Assembly: GCA_036381255.1 (NCBI GenBank)
Contig: DASVDG010000077.1
Coordinates: 72,606 to 136,605, forward strand
Reading direction: 5' to 3'
From: CALBZE01 sp036381255
Lineage (GTDB): Bacteria; Gemmatimonadota; Gemmatimonadetes; Longimicrobiales; RSA9
DNA: 64,000 bases
The notes under the pieces are model-generated. The model made no database searches. It was given only the letters and a program-made list of their open reading frames with translations, and was not told the origin of the DNA. The number at the start of each line of letters is the position of its first letter. Positions within the stretch are counted from its first letter, which is position 1. Both the position numbers and the translations under genes were made by a program. This document shows, in pieces, positions 24,288-36,000 of the stretch.

Positions 24288-26819
24288 ATGAAAACGACTC
24301 GCATCGTTCCACTCGTCACGCTGCTCGCGGCCGCCGCGCCGGCGGCCGCGCAATCGCTGGACGCCCCGCCCTCGCCGGCCCAGGTGCTGGGCTACGAGCT
24401 CGGCGAACGGTTCACCGATCACGCCGGCGTCGTCCGGTACATGGAAACGCTGGACGCCGCGTCGCCGCGCGTCGAGGTGCGGCGCTACGGGACGAGCGTC
24501 GAGGGGCGCCCGCTGCTCCAGGTCGTGGTCGCGCGCGAGGACCATCTGGCGCGCCTCGACGAGATCCTGGCACTGAACCGCGAGCTGTCGGATCCGGAGA
24601 CGCCGGAGTCGCGCGCCCGCGAGATCGCGGCCCGCAACCCGGCCGTCGTGTACCTGAGCTACGGCGTGCACGGGAACGAGAGCTCGTCGAGCGAGGCGTC
24701 GCTCTGGACGGCGTGGGACCTGGCGCGCGACGCGGAGAACGTGGCCGGGGTGCTCGATTCCGTCGTGGTGGTGATCGATCCGGCGGTGAACCCCGATGGT
24801 CGGGAGCGCTACGTCGGCTGGTACCGCCAGGCGCGGGGCGTGGAGCCGAACGCGAGCCCGGAGGCGCGCGAGCACTTCGAGCCGTGGCCGGGCGGTCGCT
24901 ACAACCATTACCTCTTCGACCTGAACCGCGACTGGGCGTGGCTCTCGCAGCCCGAATCGCGGGCCCGCATCGCCACGTGGTCGACGTGGATGCCGCAGAT
25001 CCACGTCGATTTCCACGAGATGGGGTGGACGTCCAGCTACTTCTTCTTCCCCGCGGCGGAGCCGGTCAACCCGATCTACCCGGAGTACACGCTGAAGTGG
25101 GGGCGGCGGATCGGGGAGGGGAACGCGCGCGCGTTCGACGAGCACGGCTGGCTCTACTTCACCGGCGAGAGCTACGACCTGTTCTACCCCGGGTACGGCG
25201 ACAGCTGGCCGAGCCTGCTGGGCGCGATCGGCATGACCTACGAGCAGGCGGGCGGCGGACGAGCCGGCCTCGCGATCGAGCGGCCGGACGGCACGACGCT
25301 GACGCTGCGCGATCGCGCCACGCACCACTGGACCGCGGGCGCGGCGACGCTGCGCACCGCGGCCGCATCGAAGACCGAGCTGCTGCTCGATTTCGCGGCG
25401 TTCCACCGCACCGTGGGCGTGGGCGAATCGGACGTGCTGCTCGTCCCCGGCACCGACCCGAGCCGCGTCGAAGCGCTCGTGGAGCTGCTCCGCCGCCAGG
25501 GGATCCGCGTGGAGCGGGCGGCGCGGGCGTTCCGCCTCGACGCGGTGCCGCATCACGGCTTCGATCCCCGCCGCGAGTTCCCGGCCGGAACGTACCTCGT
25601 CCGGGCGCGGCAGCCGCGCGGCCGGCTGGCGACGACGCTGCTCCAGCCGGAGACCGTGCTCGACGCCACCTTCTCCTACGACGTCAGCGCCTGGTCGCTG
25701 CCGTTCGCGTACGGCGTCGAGGCGCACCGCGCCGACGACGTGCCGGACGCCGGGTGGCAGCGCGTCGACGAGGCCGCGACCATCGCCGCGAAGGCGGCGC
25801 CCGCGGCCGGCGAGCCCTACGGCTACCTCGTCGCGCCGTCGTTCTCGGCCTGGCCGGCGCTCGTCCGGTTCCTCGCCGGCGGGGGCCGCGCCATCGTGCT
25901 CGACGAGCCGTTCCGCGCCGCCGGGCAGCGCTGGCCGGCCGGGACAATCCTCCTCTCGCGGTTCCACAACCCCCGCCTCGGCGAGCGCGTCGCCGAGGCG
26001 GGGCTCACGGCCCTCGCAACGCCGATGGCCTCCGGGTTCATCGCCGGCGGGAACGACCTCGGCACCGAGGATTCGTACATGATCGAGATGCCGAGCGTCG
26101 CCGTGCTGACCGGCGACGGCGTCTCGCCCACCTCCTACGGCGCCCACTGGTTCTTCCTGGAGCGCACCCTCCGCCTGCCGTTCGACGCGATCCCGTCGAC
26201 CCGCGTGGGCTCGGCCGACCTCGACCGGTACGACGTCCTCGTCCTCCCCGACATGGGCAGCCGCACTCTCGACGAGGACGGGCTCGAAACCGTCCGGGAA
26301 TGGGTGCGCCGCGGCGGCACGCTCGTCGCCGTCGCGGGCGCGACCGGCGCCGTGGCTGGCAAGATCGCCGGGATCGAGCTGCGCGAGAGCGAGGACGACG
26401 ACGCGGCCGACACCGCGCACGCGCTGCGCGGCCGCAAGGCCCGCGAGCTCGAGCGCTGGGAGCAGGAAGTGCCCGGCACCATCCTCTCCGTCCGCCTCGA
26501 CCCCGCGCACCCGCTCGCCTTCGGCGCCGGCGTCGACGGCGACCCCGAGCGGATGTACGTGCTCCACAACGCGGGCCGGACCTTCGAGCCCGACGAGAGC
26601 TTCGAGTCCGTCGCCTATTTCCCGGACGGCCTCGAGAAGGTCAGCGGCGTCATCAGCGAGCGGAACCTCGAACGCCTCGCCCAGAGCACCTGGCTCGCCA
26701 CTCGCCGCGTCGGCGACGGCCGCGTCATCCTCTTCGCCGACGACCCGCTGTTCCGGCACTTCTGGTACGCCGGGTTCCAGCCGTACGCCAACGCAATCCT
26801 GATCGGGCCTCACCTGTAG
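24288..26819 (+). CDS. Secreted M14-type zinc carboxypeptidase
   Basis: An 843-residue exported protein with a signal peptide (residues 1-22, ending AAAPAAAQS). The M14 peptidase domain has the zinc pair H-x-x-E in YGVHGNESSS, a third ligand candidate in QIHVDFHEMG and the substrate-side DLNRDWAW. A long C-terminal region (about 640-840) looks like a class I amidotransferase-like/beta-galactosidase-trimerisation type fold (LPDMGSRTLDEDGLETVREW; RRGGTLVAVAGAT). It probably trims C-terminal residues from peptides in the periplasm or outside the cell. Single-gene unit with its own promoter. Confidence 0.9.
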   Translation: MKTTRIVPLVTLLAAAAPAAAQSLDAPPSPAQVLGYELGERFTDHAGVVRYMETLDAASPRVEVRRYGTSVEGRPLLQVVVAREDHLARLDEILALNRELSDPETPESRAREIAARNPAVVYLSYGVHGNESSSSEASLWTAWDLARDAENVAGVLDSVVVVIDPAVNPDGRERYVGWYRQARGVEPNASPEAREHFEPWPGGRYNHYLFDLNRDWAWLSQPESRARIATWSTWMPQIHVDFHEMGWTSSYFFFPAAEPVNPIYPEYTLKWGRRIGEGNARAFDEHGWLYFTGESYDLFYPGYGDSWPSLLGAIGMTYEQAGGGRAGLAIERPDGTTLTLRDRATHHWTAGAATLRTAAASKTELLLDFAAFHRTVGVGESDVLLVPGTDPSRVEALVELLRRQGIRVERAARAFRLDAVPHHGFDPRREFPAGTYLVRARQPRGRLATTLLQPETVLDATFSYDVSAWSLPFAYGVEAHRADDVPDAGWQRVDEAATIAAKAAPAAGEPYGYLVAPSFSAWPALVRFLAGGGRAIVLDEPFRAAGQRWPAGTILLSRFHNPRLGERVAEAGLTALATPMASGFIAGGNDLGTEDSYMIEMPSVAVLTGDGVSPTSYGAHWFFLERTLRLPFDAIPSTRVGSADLDRYDVLVLPDMGSRTLDEDGLETVREWVRRGGTLVAVAGATGAVAGKIAGIELRESEDDDAADTAHALRGRKARELERWEQEVPGTILSVRLDPAHPLAFGAGVDGDPERMYVLHNAGRTFEPDESFESVAYFPDGLEKVSGVISERNLERLAQSTWLATRRVGDGRVILFADDPLFRHFWYAGFQPYANAILIGPHL

Positions 26820-27235
26820 CTGCGCACGCTCGAGCACTCCTCTCGCTCCCGTTCCCGTTCCCGTTCCCGACCCCGCACGGCCGGGAACGGGAACGGGATC
26901 GGCGCCGGCAGCGCCCCGAACGTTTACGGGACCGCTCACGCACGCCCCGCACGGGGTGCCTCCGAGCGCCGCACACGAACGCCGCCGGCATCGTCGCGCA
27001 GCGCGGGCGGCGCCCGCCTTCACGCCCACCGGCCGGGCCGGCGCGCCTTCGCGCCCGTCCGCCGGCGCCTTCGGGAGCCGTCGCGGCCGGGTGGGGTACT
27101 GTCATAACGGCAGCCGTGGGGGGCATGCGCCTTGCCCCCGGCCGCCGCTTGGTTCGGCGCCGGTCCGCGCAGATCGGCGTCGCGGTGCGGCGCGAGAGGG
27201 CGCCGCCGGTTCCGTGAAATCCGAGGGCGGGAACA
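26820..27235. other. 416-base gap before clpB: hexamer repeat/hairpin, otherwise no gene
   Basis: The first 80 bases hold the GTTCCC hexamer repeat hairpin described separately. The remainder is very GC-rich with short palindromic stretches. I looked for heat-shock signals: there is no CIRCE-type repeat (TTAGCACTC arms), and the only AT-containing patch near clpB is GTACTGTCATAACGG around 27105, which is too weak to call a promoter. Confidence 0.5.
26848..26897 (+). terminator. GTTCCC hexamer-repeat hairpin after the M14 peptidase gene
   Basis: Left arm: four tandem CCCGTT/GTTCCC units (26848-26869). Right arm: CGGGAACGGGAACGGG (26882-26897). They form a 16-bp perfect stem in several registers because the arms are repetitive. 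It follows the stop by 29 bases with no T tract. Likely transcript end or mRNA 3' stabiliser. Confidence 0.5.
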
Positions 27236-29851
<2,616 letters not shown>

Positions 29852-29873
29852 CCGGCGCGGCCGCGACCATCGC

Positions 29874-29903
29874 TTGACAGCGGCCTCGCGGGCCGCCTAA
29901 CCT
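29874..29903 (+). promoter_or_regulatory. Sigma-70-type promoter upstream of the 29980 lipoprotein
   Basis: TTGACA (29874-29879) and TAACCT (29898-29903) separated by 18 bases, 77 bases before the start codon. The transcript would begin just before the paired hairpins at 29906-29956. Confidence 0.6.
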
Positions 29904-29905
29904 AT

Positions 29906-29956
29906 GACCGCGCCTCGCGTGATCGCGCCTCGCGCGGCGACGCGCGAGGCGCGGTC
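29906..29956 (+). promoter_or_regulatory. Mutually exclusive hairpins in a 5' leader
   Basis: Two copies of a CGCGCCTCGCG arm compete for one partner arm. Option A: GACCGCGCCTCGCG (29906-29919) with CGCGAGGCGCGGTC (29943-29956), a 14-bp perfect stem. Option B: CGCGCCTCGCGCG (29924-29936) with CGCGCGAGGCGCG (29941-29953), a 13-bp perfect stem with a GCGA (GNRA) tetraloop. It lies between the promoter and the gene at 29980. Confidence 0.5.
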
Positions 29957-29979
29957 CCTCAACCTCGTGGAGTCTGAGC

Positions 29980-30444
29980 ATGCGACGTGGCACGATCGGA
30001 ACGATCCGGATGGCGGCGATTCCGGCTCTCGCGCTGGTCCTGGCGTGCGCGACGCGGACGGAGCGCATCGTCGCGCCGCCGGCGGCGGCGCCGGGCGTGG
30101 CGCCGGCGCTCGTCGTCGAGCGGTTCCTGCACGCCGCGAACGCGAAGGACTTCCGGACCATGGGGCGGTTGTTCGGCACGCGGGAAGGCCCCGTCCTCGA
30201 GCTGTACCCGGCCGCCGAGGTCGAGAAACGCATGTTCGCGCTCGCCTCCGTGCTCCGGCACGACGACTACGCGATCGAGGGCGAGATGGTCGCGCCCGGG
30301 CGCACGGGTGAAGCGCTACGGATCCTGGTTCGCCTCCAGGTCGGCGCGAGGAGTATCCCGGTGCCGTTCACCGTGGTGCGGACCGAGGACGCCGGCTGGC
30401 TCATCGAGCAGTTCGACATCGAGCGGATCACGGCCGGCACGTGA
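29980..30444 (+). CDS. Putative lipoprotein with NTF2-like core
   Basis: A 154-residue protein with N-terminal MRRGTIGTIRMAAIPALALV followed by LACAT: a lipobox-type site with Cys23. The mature part (VVERFLHAANAKDFRTMGRL; GWLIEQFDIERIT) has the pattern of a small NTF2/SnoaL-like or DUF4878-like fold: an N-terminal helix with a conserved Phe, then strands ending in a W-x-I/V segment. Probably an envelope lipoprotein. No enzyme residues are evident. It has its own promoter and a structured leader. Confidence 0.72.
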   Translation: MRRGTIGTIRMAAIPALALVLACATRTERIVAPPAAAPGVAPALVVERFLHAANAKDFRTMGRLFGTREGPVLELYPAAEVEKRMFALASVLRHDDYAIEGEMVAPGRTGEALRILVRLQVGARSIPVPFTVVRTEDAGWLIEQFDIERITAGT

Positions 30445-30466
30445 GCGCGGCCGGGATCGCGCGCGC

Positions 30467-30868
30467 TCACTCCTGGACCAGCTCGATCAGCACGCCGCCG
30501 GTGCTCCGCGGGTGGAGGAACGCGACGAGGCGTCCGTGTGCGCCGGCGCGGGGCCGCTCGTCAATGAGCTGCACGCCGGCGGCCGCGAGGCGGGCGAGCG
30601 CGGCCTCGAGGTCGGGGACCCGGTAGGCCAGGTGGTGCAGCCCGGGGCCGCGCTTCTCGAGGAACCGCGCCACGGGCGAGTCCGGCGCGGCCGGCTCGAG
30701 CAGCTCGAGCCGGCCCGTACCCGCGCCCACGAATACGACGTCCACGCCCTGGGATTCCACCCGCTCGCGCGGGGAACCTTCGGCTCCGGTCACGAGTTCG
30801 AACGTGGGAAGCGCTTCTTCGATTGACGCCACCGCGATGGCGACGTGGTCCAGAGGTAGCTGTTCCAT
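30467..30868 (-). CDS. mce: Methylmalonyl-CoA epimerase
   Basis: A 133-residue vicinal-oxygen-chelate protein. It opens PLDHVAIAVASIEEAL with metal ligand His8, has GPGLHHLAYRVPDL (second His) and ends GVLIELVQE with the catalytic/ligand Glu. That order and length (about 135) match methylmalonyl-CoA epimerases, which interconvert the 2R and 2S forms of methylmalonyl-CoA in propionate metabolism. The mutase genes are not in the window. Convergent with the lipoprotein gene and divergent from trxA. A glyoxalase I is a less likely alternative. Confidence 0.88.
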   Translation of the reverse strand: MEQLPLDHVAIAVASIEEALPTFELVTGAEGSPRERVESQGVDVVFVGAGTGRLELLEPAAPDSPVARFLEKRGPGLHHLAYRVPDLEAALARLAAAGVQLIDERPRAGAHGRLVAFLHPRSTGGVLIELVQE

Positions 30869-30923
30869 GGTACAGGCGGCCGGGTTCTTGCAAACTCCGC
30901 TGTCTTTCGGAAGCTAACACGAT

Positions 30924-30950
30924 GCCGTTGGCCCGGCCACGGCCGACGGC
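30924..30950 (+). promoter_or_regulatory. Hairpin just before the trxA ribosome-binding site
   Basis: GCCGTTGGCC pairs with GGCCGACGGC (10 bp, one G-U pair) around a 7-base loop, ending 8 bases before the AGGAG of trxA. Close enough to influence ribosome access; role inferred. Confidence 0.3.
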
Positions 30951-30968
30951 AACCAACAGGAGATGGGG

Positions 30969-31304
30969 ATGGCCGACAACGGGAAGGTGATGACCGCTTC
31001 GGACGGTAATTTCGCGGATCTCGTCGAGAAGGCGGAGGGGCTCGCGATCGTCGATTTCTGGGCCGCGTGGTGCGGCCCCTGCCGGATGGTCGCACCCATC
31101 ATCGAACAGCTCGCCGACGAGTACGACGGCCGCGTGACCGTGGCGAAGCTGGACGTGGACGCCAATCAGCAGACGGCGATGCGCTTCGGCATCCGTTCGA
31201 TCCCGAGCATCCTGTTCTTCAAGGATGGCAAGCACGTGGACACCGTCGTGGGCGCGGTCCCCAAGCCGCACCTCGAGCGGAAGATCCAGGAGCACCTTTC
31301 CTGA
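30969..31304 (+). CDS. trxA: Thioredoxin
   Basis: A 111-residue thioredoxin with the active site W-C35-G-P-C38 (DFWAAWCGPCRMVAPI), the buried DVDANQ segment and the cis-proline loop IRSIPSILFFKDG. It reduces protein disulfides in the cytoplasm. I chose ATG 30969 (MADNGK): AGGAG lies 7 bases upstream, whereas the in-frame ATG at 30963 touches the AGGAG directly. Ends before a textbook terminator, so it is probably transcribed alone. Confidence 0.97.
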   Translation: MADNGKVMTASDGNFADLVEKAEGLAIVDFWAAWCGPCRMVAPIIEQLADEYDGRVTVAKLDVDANQQTAMRFGIRSIPSILFFKDGKHVDTVVGAVPKPHLERKIQEHLS

Positions 31305-31367
31305 ACGACGACGCGACGCGGGGCTTCGACGCGCGCCGCCCGGCCGCGCGGGCGACGGGTCGCACGG

Positions 31368-31405
31368 AATCGGACCGGCAGCACCACGCTGCCGGTCCGA
31401 TTTTT
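31368..31405 (+). terminator. Rho-independent terminator of trxA
   Basis: AATCGGACCGGCAGC and GCTGCCGGTCCGATT form a perfect 15-bp stem around ACCAC, running into TTTTT at 31401-31405, 64 bases after the trxA stop. The only classical stem-plus-T-tract terminator in the window. Confidence 0.92.
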
Positions 31406-31486
31406 CATCCGGCGCGCCGTCCCGCGAGCGCTGGCCCCGCCGGCGGCCCGGGCCGCCCGGCGCTCCACGACGATCTGGCGTAAGTC

Positions 31487-32341
31487 ATGGCACGACTTTA
31501 TATTGTCAGCACTCCGATAGGCAATCTCGCCGACACGACCCACCGCGCCGTCGAGGTGCTCGGCCGGGTGGACCGGATCCTGGCTGAGGACACCCGGCGC
31601 ACGGGGATCCTGCTTCGGCATTACGGCATACAGACGCCGCTGGTCTCCGCGCACACGCACAACGAGGCGGCGCGGGCGGCGCAGCTCGTGGACTGGTTGG
31701 ACGCGGGCGAGGATGTCGCGGTCGTCTCGGATGCGGGGACGCCGCTCGTCTCGGATCCCGGCGCACGGATCGTGCGGAGGGTCGTCGAGGCGGGCCACGA
31801 CGTCGTCCCGGTCCCCGGCGCCTCCGCGGTGCTCGCGGCGCTGGTCGTGTCGGGGCTGGACCCGGAGCCGTTCACGTTCTACGGGTTCCTGCCCCGGAGC
31901 GGCCGTGCGCGGGCCGCGCGGCTCGCGGAGATCGCGGCGCTGCCGCACACGTCGGTGCTGTACGAGGCGCCGGGTCGGCTGGCGCGGACGCTGCGCGAGC
32001 TGGCCGAGCAGTGCGGCGCCGACCGGGGCGTCGCGGTCGCGCGGGAGTTGACGAAGCTCCACGAGTCCGTGTTTCGCGGAACTTTGGCGGAAGCGGCCGC
32101 CTACTACGAGCGGGAGCGGCCGCGCGGCGAAATCGTGGTGCTCGTGGGCGGCCGGACGGCGCCGCCGGTCGGGGTGCCGGGCGCCGAGGACGCGCGGGAC
32201 CTGGCGCGGGCGCTCCTCGAGCGAGGCGAGCGTCCGAGTGCCGCGGCCCGGGAGCTGGCTCGGCGGCTCGGGCTGCCCCGCAATCAGGCGTACGAGATCG
32301 TGCTGGGGCTCACCGGAGAAGGCGAAGGAGACGGATCTTGA
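31487..32341 (+). CDS. rsmI: 16S rRNA (cytidine-1402-2'-O)-methyltransferase
   Basis: A 284-residue tetrapyrrole-methylase-fold protein. RsmI signatures are LYIVSTPIGNLADTTHRAVE at the N-terminus, AEDTRRTGILL, SDAGTPLVSDPG, VPGASAVLAAL and FYGFLPRSG. It methylates the ribose of C1402 in the 30S decoding centre using SAM. First gene of a four-to-five gene run. Its TGA overlaps the TTG start of the DUF4159 gene (TTGA), implying coupled translation with unrelated envelope genes. Confidence 0.95.
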   Translation: MARLYIVSTPIGNLADTTHRAVEVLGRVDRILAEDTRRTGILLRHYGIQTPLVSAHTHNEAARAAQLVDWLDAGEDVAVVSDAGTPLVSDPGARIVRRVVEAGHDVVPVPGASAVLAALVVSGLDPEPFTFYGFLPRSGRARAARLAEIAALPHTSVLYEAPGRLARTLRELAEQCGADRGVAVARELTKLHESVFRGTLAEAAAYYERERPRGEIVVLVGGRTAPPVGVPGAEDARDLARALLERGERPSAAARELARRLGLPRNQAYEIVLGLTGEGEGDGS

Positions 32342-33003
32342 CTGCCCTGCTGTTCAGCGTCCTCATGCAGGCGGCCGTGGTGCCGACGGCGCCGTCGCCG
32401 ACGCTCACGATCGCCCAGGTCGAGTACGACGGGGGCGGCGACTGGTACGCGAATCCGTCGGGGCTGCCGAACCTGCTGCGGGCGATCCGGGAGCGCACGG
32501 GGCTGCCGATCCAGGACACGCGGCGCGTGACGATCCAGCTCACCTCACCCAAGCTGCGGGACTACCCTTACCTGTACCTGACCGGCCACGGCAACATCCG
32601 TCTCTCGGAGGAGGAGGTCCGGGCGCTGCGCGCGTACCTGCTCGCCGGCGGGTTTCTCCACGCGGACGACAACTACGGCCTGAACGAGAGTTTTCGCCGC
32701 GAGATGAAGCGGGTGTTCCCGGACAAGGAGCTGGTCGAGATTCCGGCGGATCACCCGATCTACCACGCGTTCTACGACTTTCCGAACGGCCTGCCGAAGA
32801 TCCACCTTCACGATGGCAAGCCGCCGCAGGGGTTCGGGATCTTCCACGAGGGGCGTCTGGTCGTTTTCTACAGCTACGAGTCGGACCTCGGCAATGGCTG
32901 GGAGGACCCGGACGTACACGGCGATCCACCGGAGGCGCGTGAGGCGGCGCTGCGGATGGGGGTCAATCTATTCCTCTACGCACTGGCACAGGTCGTCCAA
33001 TGA
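32338..33003 (+). CDS. DUF4159 domain protein
   Basis: A 221-residue protein from TTG 32338, chosen because AAGGAG lies 8 bases upstream and the codon overlaps the rsmI stop. A hydrophobic N-terminus (LLFSVLMQAAVVPTAPS) suggests a signal peptide or anchor. The body is the DUF4159 fold, a class I amidotransferase-like sandwich: YLYLTGHGNIRLSEEEVRAL, LAGGFLHADDNYG and HPIYHAFYDFPNGLPKIH. Catalytic Cys is absent, so it may bind rather than react. In other bacteria such genes occur with MoxR/VWA/DUF4175-type genes. It overlaps the DUF4175 gene by four bases. Confidence 0.85.
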   Translation: MTALLFSVLMQAAVVPTAPSPTLTIAQVEYDGGGDWYANPSGLPNLLRAIRERTGLPIQDTRRVTIQLTSPKLRDYPYLYLTGHGNIRLSEEEVRALRAYLLAGGFLHADDNYGLNESFRREMKRVFPDKELVEIPADHPIYHAFYDFPNGLPKIHLHDGKPPQGFGIFHEGRLVVFYSYESDLGNGWEDPDVHGDPPEAREAALRMGVNLFLYALAQVVQ

Positions 33004-36000
33004 GCCCGGCGGGACAGCGACTTTGGAGCAGTATTTCCGCGGCGCGGCGGCAGGTGAGGCGGGACGGCGTGCTGGCGGCGGGTGCCGCGGCCGCGGCATC
33101 CGTCCCGGTGGCGCTCGTGCTGGCGTGGGCGCTGGGCACGGCCCGCGCGTGGTCGGCGCCCAGCCCGATCCCGCTGGCGCTCGCGGCGGCGGCGGTCGTG
33201 GCGACGGTCGCCGTGGCCGTGTGGGCGGCGCGCCGCTGGGTCTCGGTCGTCGACGACGTCGCCGTGGCATCCGCGGCGGAGGAGCGGCGAGGTCTGCCCG
33301 AGGGGAGCGTGCGGGGCGTCCTGGAACTGAGTCGCGCGCTCCCGGACGGGACCTCGCCGGCGCTGTACATGCGCGCGGAGTCGGTGCTCGCGCAGCAGCT
33401 CGCGGGCGCGACGCCCCGCGACCTCGCCGGGCAGGTCGGCGAGCGGGCGCGCCGGCGCCGGCAGCACACGCTCCTCGCGTTCACCGGGCTGAGTCTCGCG
33501 ACCGTGGCGCTCGGCTACATCTCGCCGGAGCGGTCGCGAGCCGGGTGGGGCGCGCTGCTGCACCCGGTCGCGCACCTCTCGCCGCCGCCGCTCCCGCCGA
33601 TGACGGTGGAGCCGGGCGACGTCGAGCTGCCCCGAGGGGCGAGCCTGGACATCGCGGTGGAGGCGCCGGGGCGCGACGAGGTGACGCTGCGCTGGCGCGA
33701 GGAAGGCGACGTTCCGCGCCAGCGTCGCCTGACGCTGACGGACGGCCGCGCGACGTCGCGGATCGCGGGCGTGGACGCGGAGCTGGTCTACTGGGTCGTC
33801 GCGCCGGACGGTGCGGCCAGCGACACGTTCCGCGTCGCGCCGCTGGACCCGCTGCTCTTCTCCGACCTGATCGTCGACGTGGTCTACCCCGCGTACCTGG
33901 ATCGGCAGCCGGAACGATTCGAGGACGAGGTCCCGCCGTTGACGGTGCCGGCCGGCACGGAGCTGCGGATCCGCGGGCGGGCGACGCGGCGGCTGGCCGA
34001 GGCGTCGCTGCTGCGGTCGGACGGCGACAGCCGGATCGCGTTCGAGGTGACGGCGGACCGCTTCGCCGGCCGCTGGACGCCGCGTGCGAGCGGTACGTAC
34101 CGATGGTCGTTGACCGACCGTGCCGGCGGCGTCCCGGTCGCGACGCCGGCGCCGCTGGAGCTGACGGTCGTGCCGGATCGCGCGCCGGAGGTCGACATCA
34201 CGTTCCCGGGCCCCGACACGCTCCTCGGGCCGGACATGCGTCAGCCTCTCGTGGCGGACGCGCGCGACGACCATGGCCTGCGCTCGGCGACGCTCGTGAG
34301 CTGGCGCGTCAGTCGGCTGGGCGGGAGCGACGAGCCGGTCGAGCAGAGCCTCACGCTCGGTGGCGACCCGGAGCGCGCCATCCTGCGCGCGGTGCTGGAT
34401 GCCACCGAGCGCCGGATGCTCCCCGGCGACGAGCTTCACTACTTCGTCCGGGTCGTCGACGCGTCGCCGGCGCGACAGGTCGGCGTCTCCGCGACGCACG
34501 TGCTGCGGCTCCCCGGGATGGAAGAGCTGCGGCGGCTGGCCGAATCGCACGCGGAGTCGCTGGTCGAGGACGCTTCATCGCTGGCGCGTTCGGCGGAGCG
34601 GCTGGAGGAGACGACGCGCGGGCTCGCCCGCCAGTCGGCACGGTCCGCACGGGGCGGGTCGTCCGGTCGGCCGGGTGGCGGCGGGTCCACGGCCGGCCGG
34701 ACCGGCGGCGGCGGTGAGCAGGCGACGACGGGCTACGAGGAGCGCGAGCAGGTGCGGCAGGTCATCGACCGTCAGCAGGCGATGCTCGACCGCGTCGAGC
34801 GGATGCGCGAACGGACCGAAGCGCTCGAGCGTGCGCTGGAGGCCGCCGGCCTCCAGGACCCGGCGCTCCAGCAGCGACTCGCCGAGCTGCGACGGCTCTA
34901 CGACCAGATCCTCACGCCCGAGCTGCGTGAGAAGCTCGAGCAGATGCGCAACTCGCTCGACGAGATGGATCCGGAACAGTTGAGGCGGTCGCTCGAACAG
35001 CTCTCGCAGCAGCAGGAGCAGCTTCGCCAGCAGATCGACCAGAGTCTCGAGCTGCTGCGCCGGGCGGCGCTCGAGCAGCAGATGAATTCCGCCGTCCGGG
35101 AGGCCCGGGAGCTCGCCACGCAGCAGGCCGCGCTGGCCGAGCAGGTGAAGCGCGACGGCGCGGCCACGCCCGAGCGCGCGGCCCAGCAGCAGGCGCTGGA
35201 GGAACGCGCCGAATCGCTGAAGCAGCAGATGGCGAATCTGCAGCAGCAGCTACGCGAGCAGGGGGAGACCTCGACGGCGCAGCGGACCGGGGAGGCGGGC
35301 AAGCAGCTCGACGCGGCGCAACAGGCGATGCGCCGCGCCGCGCAGCAGGCGGAGCAGGGGCAGGGGCGGCAGGCCGGTCAGAGCGGCGAGCAGGCCGCGG
35401 AACAGCTCCAGCAGGTGGCCGATGCCCTCGAATCCGCGCGTGAGGAGATGGCGGAGGCGTGGCGCGACGAGGTCCAGGGCTCGGTCGAGCAGGCCGCGAA
35501 CGACGCGCTCGACCTCGCCCAGCGCCAGACCGAGCTGCTCCAGCAGATGCAGCAGATGCAGGGGATGCAGCAGAGCGGCCAGTTCGGAGATCCGCTCCCG
35601 CAGCAACCGCAGGGGCAGACAGGGCAGCAGCAGGGAAGCCAGCCGATGCCCCGCAGCGGCCAGCAGAGCCAGGCGTCGGGCCAGCAGGGTCAGCAGCACC
35701 AGTCCGGTCAGCAAGGGCAGTCCGGTCAGCAAGGGCAGTCCGGTCAGCAGGGTCAGTCGGGCCAGCAGGGGCAGTCCGGCCAGGGGCAGAGCGCGGGCGA
35801 GCCGGGCCGCCAGAGCGGGGGGCAGCAGGGCGCGGGGGAGCAGGGTCGGGGGCAGCGGCGTGGCGGCGAGGCGGCGCAGGGCGGACGGCAGTCGGGTGGC
35901 CAGCCGGGCCCGGGCGGCGGAGGCTCGGACCTTCAGCGGATCCGTTCGGAACAGATGGCGCTGCAGCAGGGGCTGGAGGCGCTCGGTCGGAACCTGGCCG

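Noticed and set aside
27060..27235. Possible heat-shock operator or sigma-32 promoter before clpB
   Set aside because: No CIRCE arms and no CTTGAA/CCCCAT-like boxes at usual spacing; the AT patch at 27105 is too weak.
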